DNA of 64,000 bases from a virus, in the IMG/VR virus record IMGVR_UViG_3300034061_000981, positions 1-64,000 of that record; one strand, given 5' to 3'. The notes beneath the pieces are model-generated. The model had not been told where the DNA came from. It saw only the letters and a program-made list of their open reading frames with translations, and searched no databases. The first letter of the stretch is position 1; each line of letters opens with the position of its first letter. A program made the position numbers and the translations under genes. This document shows, one piece after another, positions 20,501 through 29,500 of the stretch.

Positions 20501-23500
20501 CTGATGATGAATTAGATAACGATACAGTGTTTGATAATAATGCCACTCAGTGGATAGATACATTTACAAATGCAGGTGCAGTATACATGTTTGATTATTT
20601 GTCTGCATATAACGAAAGTTTAAACAATCCTGGTAAGTTTGTATATGCACAAAGTACAAATGCACAAAACTTAGATTATGGTGCTCAACCAATGTATGGT
20701 CAAGCAATTGATTTTAATAACAATCGTGTGATTGTTGGTACTCCTAACTTTAATCCAGTTCTAAATGCAGAAAATACAAATGGTCAAGTAATTAGTTACA
20801 TAAGTGCAAGTAGTGAACCTGATTGGTCAGTATATAGAAGTTCAGCACCTATAGTAGATATTAACAGTATAGGTCCTATACAGTTGTTTAGTGCTTCAAC
20901 AAATAACACATTAGAAAATTTAGATTACTTTGATCCATTGCAAGGTAAATTATTGGGTGCAGTACAAGAAAACATTGATGTTATTTCAAATAGTGACCCG
21001 GCTGCCTATAATAGTCCGGGTAATACTCAACGTGGTTTAGTATGGGGTGCAAGTCAAGTTGGACAACTTTGGTTCAATACATCTAACACACGATTTGTTA
21101 ACTATCATCAAAACGATGTGATATATAATAGTCAATATTGGGGAAGAGTATTTACCGGCAGTGATGTTGCTGTTTACTCTTGGATAGTTAGTGATGTGCC
21201 TCCTACACAATATGCAGGCCCGGGAACACCATTCAATATTAACACATTTGCTGTTCATGCTGTGCTCAATACTGAAGGCACAGTAGTACCAGTTTATTAT
21301 TATTGGGTAAGAAATACTAACATTGTATTTGATCAACGTGGTAAAACTCTAGCAGATTCAACTATACAATCGTATATTGCACAACCACAGAATGCAGGCA
21401 TTAGTTATTTTGCACCATTACAATCTGATATTTTTGGATTATACAATAGTGGTGCGTATATAAATGCAAATGATACTATATTACATATTGGTTATGCAAC
21501 AGGATCAAATGATGATGTTTCCTACAATCAATTTAGTTTGATTCGTGCAGGATATCCTGATGACTTTTTAGATGGCTTACCTGGATCTGGCGCGGCATAT
21601 CAAAGTAATAATGGTTCGGGGATAACTCAACCGATTGGTTTATATAATAGAATGTTAGATAGTTTGTCAGGCGTGGATACGACAGGAGCAGTAGTACCTA
21701 ACCCATTCTTACCAAAAGCAGTGCAGTCAGGTGTGCTTGCTAGACCACGACAAAGTTTCTTCTATAATAGATATGGTGCATTGAAAAATTATTTACAATA
21801 TGCTAATGCAGTATTAGCACAGTTCCCAATAATGGAAACTAGAAATTCACAATTCTTATATACAGTGGGAGATATTAACCCGTCTACAATTAATAATCCT
21901 GATTGGTCTGGTCCTCCTTTACTATTCTTTGATACACCAAAGTATTGGAACTTAATTAACTGGTGGGCTCCTGGGTACAACGATAACACACGTGCAACAT
22001 TACAAGTTGCTATATATGCTGATTTAGCAACACTAAATGCTGATGTGGGTACTATTGTTACTGTAGCCACAAACGGTGCAGGTAATTCAGAAACATACAT
22101 ATATGAAGCTAATGGCACATGGACTAGAATTGGATTAACAAATGGTACTATTGAGTTTAGTAATTACCTTTGGGATTATTCTGCGGCAAGATTAGGTTGG
22201 GGAGATAATTTCTTTGACACTACACCATATGATACATATCCAAGCGAAGAAACACGTTACATCATTCGTGCATTGAATGAAGAAATTTACACAAACGAAT
22301 TATTAGTATATAGAAATAAGAGTTTGATATTGTTATTTGAATACATTCAAAGTGAGACAATTGAAAGTCAAAATTACTTACCATGGTTGAACAAAACGTC
22401 ATTCATTGACGTATCACATACCATTCGTGAGTTACGTCCAATTGAAGTATTCCAATCTGACTATCAAGATTTCTTAAGTGGCTACTTAAATGAAGTAAAA
22501 CCATACCACGTAGTTATTAAAGAATTCTTGTTTAAGTACACCGGTACTGATGTATTTGAGGGAGACATTACTGATTTTGATTTGCCCTCACAATGGAGTT
22601 CATCAACACAAACATTCATAACACCTCAATTAGTATATGAAAATTCAAATAATGTTAATGAATTCTTACCAACTAACCCTATATGGCAAAACCCTTCATA
22701 TAGCCAATGGTATCAAAATTATGGTTTAAGCATTGTTGGTCAAAATGCATATCCAATATCAATTTTAGAATCATATGTATCATTAAATTCTTCATCACTG
22801 TATGTTACTAATGCCAATGGCTTCCCTGTAGCTGGAACAATTTTAATTGGCACTGAATTAATTACATACAATTCAATTGATTTAGCAACAAATAGATTGT
22901 CAGGTTTATTTCGCGGAGCAATGGGAACAGAGATTCAAGTTCATATACCAGGAGAACAAATCATAATAGATTTGCCTGCTGTATTAGTGTTGAATAGTGG
23001 CCGAGCATATATAAATCCTCCATTGATTACAGCAAATATTGATACTACAATATACCCTGCACCAAGAGTACCTGCTCAACTTGAGGCTATAATGAGTCTT
23101 GACAAGGTTATCGGTGTAAATGTAATTAATCCGGGATCAGGATATGCTGTATTACCCACAATTGATATTCAACCTGCTATTGTAGTTAATGTACCTAGTA
23201 CTAGTATAAACTTAATTAATAGTACAATTGAATTAACATCAGCAGTACTACAAACAGGTGACTTGATTGTTTATAATATTGGTTCATCTTCAACTCAAAT
23301 TGGTGGTTTGTCTATTGGTCAACGTTATTATGTAAAATTATTAGAAGCTACACCATCACCAATTATTGCTCTTTACAGTACATACATTGATGCGGTAAAC
23401 GACCATAATCGAATTGTACTAGTTAGTACGGGCACTGGTACGCAGACATTTAGTGTAGGTGCGTATGCATCCTGTGTGACTAGCGCAACGCCAGTAAGAG

Positions 23501-26500
23501 AAAACAACATCACGTTGCGTTTTGATAGAACATCATACACTTCTAAAGTTGTAGATTGGGAACCGGCTGGTTTTTACGGTTCATTCTATGCAGGTGATTA
23601 TTCTAATGATCAAATTTTTTCTTCATCTTCAATTAAATTGTACAGCACTGACCCGCCTATTGGTGGTATTCTTGCTGGTGAAACATACGGAATTACTGCA
23701 TCAGCACAAGGCGGAGTATTCCAAATATTAGATGTTGAAAATGATCAGGTATTAACATGGTCCTCACGTACAAGAAATACAATACAAACGTACGGCCCCT
23801 CATCATTGTATCCAAATACTATTCGTATTAATCCTAGTACAGGTGGTGCTGAAGTAGCCGGAGAGATTGGTTCTACCATTGGTTTCTATGTTGGTATGCC
23901 AGTTAAGTTTGTTGGCGCTGTACCAGTAGGTAGTTCAATCGTATCTTCTAGCCCTACAACAGATGTTATATATTATGTTAAATCATTGGTAAAATTACCA
24001 AATCCTGATAACCCAAGTGAATTACAAGATACTGGCTTTACAATATCAGATTCAGTAAACGAAGATGGTGTGCCAGCTGGTGTTAAAAACTTATTAGTTT
24101 CCGCTAATGTACCAACTGCCGGTTTAACATTATATGTTGGTCAGTTAACTAACACTGCGGTAATGACTATCAACTACAATAGTTTAAGAAACGCTTCAGC
24201 TACATCAGCAACTAATAATACTGTGACTGTTGATTTAACTGTTACCGGTCAAGATGGTACTACTGAATTCTTCACAGGACTTCCTATCTTCTTTGTTGGT
24301 ACTGAGTTTGGTGGGATTATTGAAAATAGAAAATATTACGTAAATGCAGTCATTGATAGTACTTCATTTACTATGACTGAAACTACTGATCCTACAATTA
24401 TTTACTGTACAGCAACGACTGGTACTGCGGGTAATTTAATTCTATGCCCGACAACTATTGATTTAAGTGTAAATGATCCTGTCATATTCAATGGTATGGG
24501 TATTAATGGTAATGCAGTATCAAATTTTGGTGGCATTGAAAGCGGAACTACTTATTATATCAAAGATATTAACAATGGTTCTTTTACATTAAGTGAGTCA
24601 ATTAATGGTTCGATTTTTGTATTAACTGACCCCCCAATTACAGCAAGCAACTTTACAATTGCACCTATGTTATTACAAACTGAAGTTGTTCAGTTAACAA
24701 ATGCTACTGGCTCAATGCAATTAAATATTGATAATGGACTAAGTCCAGGACAAATTACAGGTCAACAATTTACATTGTACGGCCAAGCTGGTCCCTTTAT
24801 AGATGTTTCAGGCACTGCATCTAACTTGATAGACAGAATTCTTACGTCTACTAGAGCATCTACCCTTAACAGAGTAACATTGGCTACAGTAGGTGGCGGC
24901 ACAACTAGTATCTATGCAAACATGCTATTCAACGTTTCTGCAAATATTGGTGGACTAACTACAACAGGTGGACCATATACAGTAACTGGTTTAGGTACTA
25001 CTGCTGTTAATATTTCTGCTACAAATCCTACTGGTAACTGGTTAACAGTAACGCCGGTGACAGAGTATTTAGATACAACAGCCGCATTATATGAAGGCAT
25101 GCCAATATACTTTACTAATCAATCTTTAGGTGGTGTATCGTTGAATACTGTATATTATGTACATACTATAGGTACAGGCGGTGATGCAGGTAAAATTAAA
25201 ATATCTGAAGATGTAAGTTTAACTACAGTGTTTACAATTATTAGCAGTCAAACAGGCGCAATGATAGGTACCGGAGAACAGTATATTACAACTAGTACTG
25301 CATTGACAAACGGAGTATCGGTTGGTGATAGCACAAGTCTAACACAGTCAGTTGGAACACCAGCAGAATTTGACGTTGGTGCCATCTTAGGTGGGTATAC
25401 TGCTTCTATCGTACAAGTTTTGGCTACTAGTATTGAAATTGGCAAAACTTATACCATCGTGACCTTGGGAACAACTAATTGGAATACTATAGCGGGAACA
25501 TCATTGGTTACTTATGAAGTTGGAGATGTGATTACTGCTGTTGCGTTAGGAACAGGTACTGGATCTGCTTCATTGAATGGGAAGGGCTACGCACTCAACA
25601 ATGTTATTACAATCTTAGGTACAAATTTGGGTGGAACGAGCCCAACAAACGATTTATCATTGACAGTAGCTGCCATTAATTCATACGGTGGGGTTACATC
25701 CACGATTACTAGCGGAACACCTGCAGGATTAGAAAACAAATATTACTTGAAAGTAATAAATCAAGATCAGGTAGAAGTATATAGTGATCCTAATTTAACA
25801 GTTCCAGTAAGTGGTCAAAACTTCCCGTATGTTGGGGCAACAACTACAACCGCAACTGAAAGTGATGGTACTACAGAAATAATTACAGTAGACAGTTCAA
25901 CATATTTTGCAGTTAATGATCCGGTTGTATTTACTGGTAATGTATTTGGTGGCGCAAATCTAGTAGCGGGTCAAACTTATTATATTATATCTAAACCTAC
26001 ATCAACGACTGTAACTATTTCAAATTCAATTGGTGGTAGTGCTGTTAATTTAACAACATCTACTGGTATAATGACAATGGCTAAATCAGGTGATTATGCT
26101 GTATTACCTCAACCGTTCTACTTTGATCCAAGTATTGTAAGATACAGAAACAATGTATATCAGTGTATAATTAGCAACAACGACTCAGAATTTATCATAG
26201 GTAAATGGGAATTGCTATCATCTGGTAGCAGGAAGTTAAATGCATTAGACAGAATTGTTGGTTACTATAAACCAAACAAGACCGATACAGAAGCATGGAA
26301 TCAATATATTAATATGCCCGGAGATGATTTAACTCAATTGGTTAGTGGTATAACTTACCCCAATAGTACATATTTGGGTAATGCTTTCCCCCCGGCGGAA
26401 GAATATACACTTGATACTATATTAGTTGATCAACCATTCTATCCAACTGGCATCGATTTAAAAGCAATTACATATGGAGACAAATATATAGCTGGCTCTG

Positions 26501-29500
26501 ACACTCCTAATACTTCTGTGATTAACACTAGTATTGATAGTGTTGACTGGACAGTGAAGCAATTAACAAATACACCAATTGACGTTACTGATATTATCTA
26601 CACTGGTAGCAAATATATAATCACAACAACTAATAATGCAACACCTGTATTAATAAGTGACAACGGAGTTGAATGGGATTCTACAATAACGTATGTCCCT
26701 ATAAGCAATGTAGCACCTCTTCTAATGAATGGAGTTGGGTATACCAATGGTACGTATATTGCAGTTGGAAATAATATAATTTCATCTACTGATTTAAGTA
26801 CATGGAGAGAAGTGTTTAAGTTCCCTAATGATGGATTAACCAACACATTCAATGATGTTGCATATGTTAATACAGGTGGATTTAATGGCTTTGTTGCAGT
26901 TGGTTTAGGTCAACGTTATGTAACAGGGCAAGCTACAAATACAGCAATTATATACTTTAGTGTACCTAATTATACCAATTGGATTGATTCTCAATTCGAT
27001 GGCACATTATATGGTTTAAACGCAATAGCCTCAAATGGACAAACAATAGTTGCTGTTGGTAATAATGGTATAATTTACACTAGTTTTAATGCACGTGTAT
27101 GGAACCAACAAACATCATCTGTTGTTAATAACTTGAATTCTATCATCTGGGATAATTATAATAATTTATTTGTTGTTGTGGGTGACAACGGTACAATAAT
27201 TACAGCCCCTATTGATGGTTCAATATGGACAGCCAGTACTAGCGGGACTACAGAAGACCTTACAAGTGTAGTATATAATAATGTTGATGGTGAATATGTT
27301 GCAGTGGGATTTAATAATACGGTAGTAAGAACCAATGACGCAGAATCTGCATGGACTAACTCTGCTAATTTTGAAACATTACCTACCGTATATACAGTAC
27401 AAGGTGATGCATTTACAGCTGGTTATGGTCCAGAAGAAATGGTCCCGGGCGTAGTAACAGATACATTAACCATGATTACTGCCACACGTCCAGGTACAAA
27501 TTGGGATGAAACTATATATCAACATGTTGGTTACAGTGTAGTCACCCGTGAGATTACCCCTACGTCAGATACGCAAACAGAATATAGTTTTGCTAACACA
27601 GTAGATACGCCGGCTCAGTTATCTGTATTTGTAATTAATCGCAATACAGGATTAAGTACCAGTATCTATGATGGAATTGACTACACTGTTGATTGGGTAA
27701 ATAAACTTGTTACACTGGATACTCCGATAACTTATGTACCAGCTGGAGTTTCAGATAAATTAAGAATTGATGTATATGAAACTGGTAACGGAGATCAATT
27801 AGTTAAAGCTAATACTGAAACAGATCCAATACGTGATAACGTTGTAACTGGATTCCAAGAGATATATGTTAATGCTAACTACACTGCTGGTATATATCAA
27901 GGTTCAGGTGTAATTAGACCTACAACAGAACCACAGGAAGTTACTGCAATTGCAACAAGCGAAATTACAGACGCTATCACATGTGTAAGCGTAGAAGATT
28001 TTGTATTGAATGGTGTTATCACCTTTAGCGGAGCGGTGTTTGGTAATATTATAGAAGACCAAGTTTACTATGTGAAAACCATTAGTTACGTATCCAATAG
28101 AATTACTATATCAGAAGTTTATAATACTAGTACAGGTACTGCGGGAGCCACATTCTCATTAAGTACAGCAACTGGTAGTATGAAAGCTATTATTCAAGTT
28201 GGTACAGGTACTGTTTGGACTCCACCAATCGTATATCATAATGGTGTTAAATTAGTGTTGGGTCATACTGCTACTGTAACAAGAACTAGAAGTAGTACAA
28301 ATACTGTTACTACTAATACTACCGGTGATTTAGTACCAAATCAAAAAATTAAATTTAGTAATACAATATTTGGTGGCATTGTTCCTTTACAAACATATTA
28401 TATAAAACAGATTATTGATGGTAATGAATTTACTATTTCTGAAACAGAAGGCGGACCTGTATTTGCATTGACAACTGCAACCGGTGGAGCCATGTTTGTG
28501 TCTGCTGATTATGCTATTGGAATAGCTGAGAATGGTATAAGTGCATCACTGTTGCTAGCAAACGAGTATGACATTTCAGTTGATTATCTGACATATACAT
28601 TGTTCGGTGAAACAGTACCATTACAGTATGGTTATACTATACCCGAAACACAATTAATTACAGCAGACGGTACAGTAGGACCATTTAGCTTAGCCAATTA
28701 TGTAAGTGGAAACAATCCATTAAATGCTATTGTTGAAGTTAATGGATTGCGTGTAGACCCGTCAACATATACAATTGATCCTATTGCAAATGAGATTGAG
28801 TTTAATTTAGGTGATGAACCTGCAAACAGTGATACTATTGCTGTAACTAGTTACAATCTAACTGACCGTCAATATTTCAACACGCAAGTTGTAGATACTA
28901 CCGGTGTAACAGTATCAGCAATTAGTAATATTAATAATGCTATTACAGAAACAAGTACCGTTATAATTTGTTCTGGAACTAATAGTGCTAATAATTCTAT
29001 TGTTTGTAACACTACTGCTAATTTAGTAGATGGTCAAGAAATTATATTCAAATCAAATGTACCGAACTCTGACTATGAAGGAAGTGGAATAGATACTACC
29101 GGAAAAGTTTATTATATTCTTGATGCTGATGTAAGCGGAACTGAATTTACTATTTCTGAAACTCCTAACGGTACTGTAGTTGCTGTAGCTACAGTTACAG
29201 CTAATATGGTTGGATATGTAGGTGGCAATTTAGCAATACGAGTTACAACTGCTAATTCAAATAACTTGGTTGATAACGATTTTATTCGTATTGATGGAGT
29301 GTTAGGGTCAATTCAATTAAACAACAATACCTATTATGCTAAGGTAATATCTGCTACTGAGTTTTATTTGTACTCGGAACCATATAATCCTGCATTGGGA
29401 ACGGTTAACTATCCTGTAACATTTGCATCAACATATGTGTCTGGTGGTTATGTTTGGTTAGATCAAACCTTTATTATTACCGATACTATAACGATTGCTA

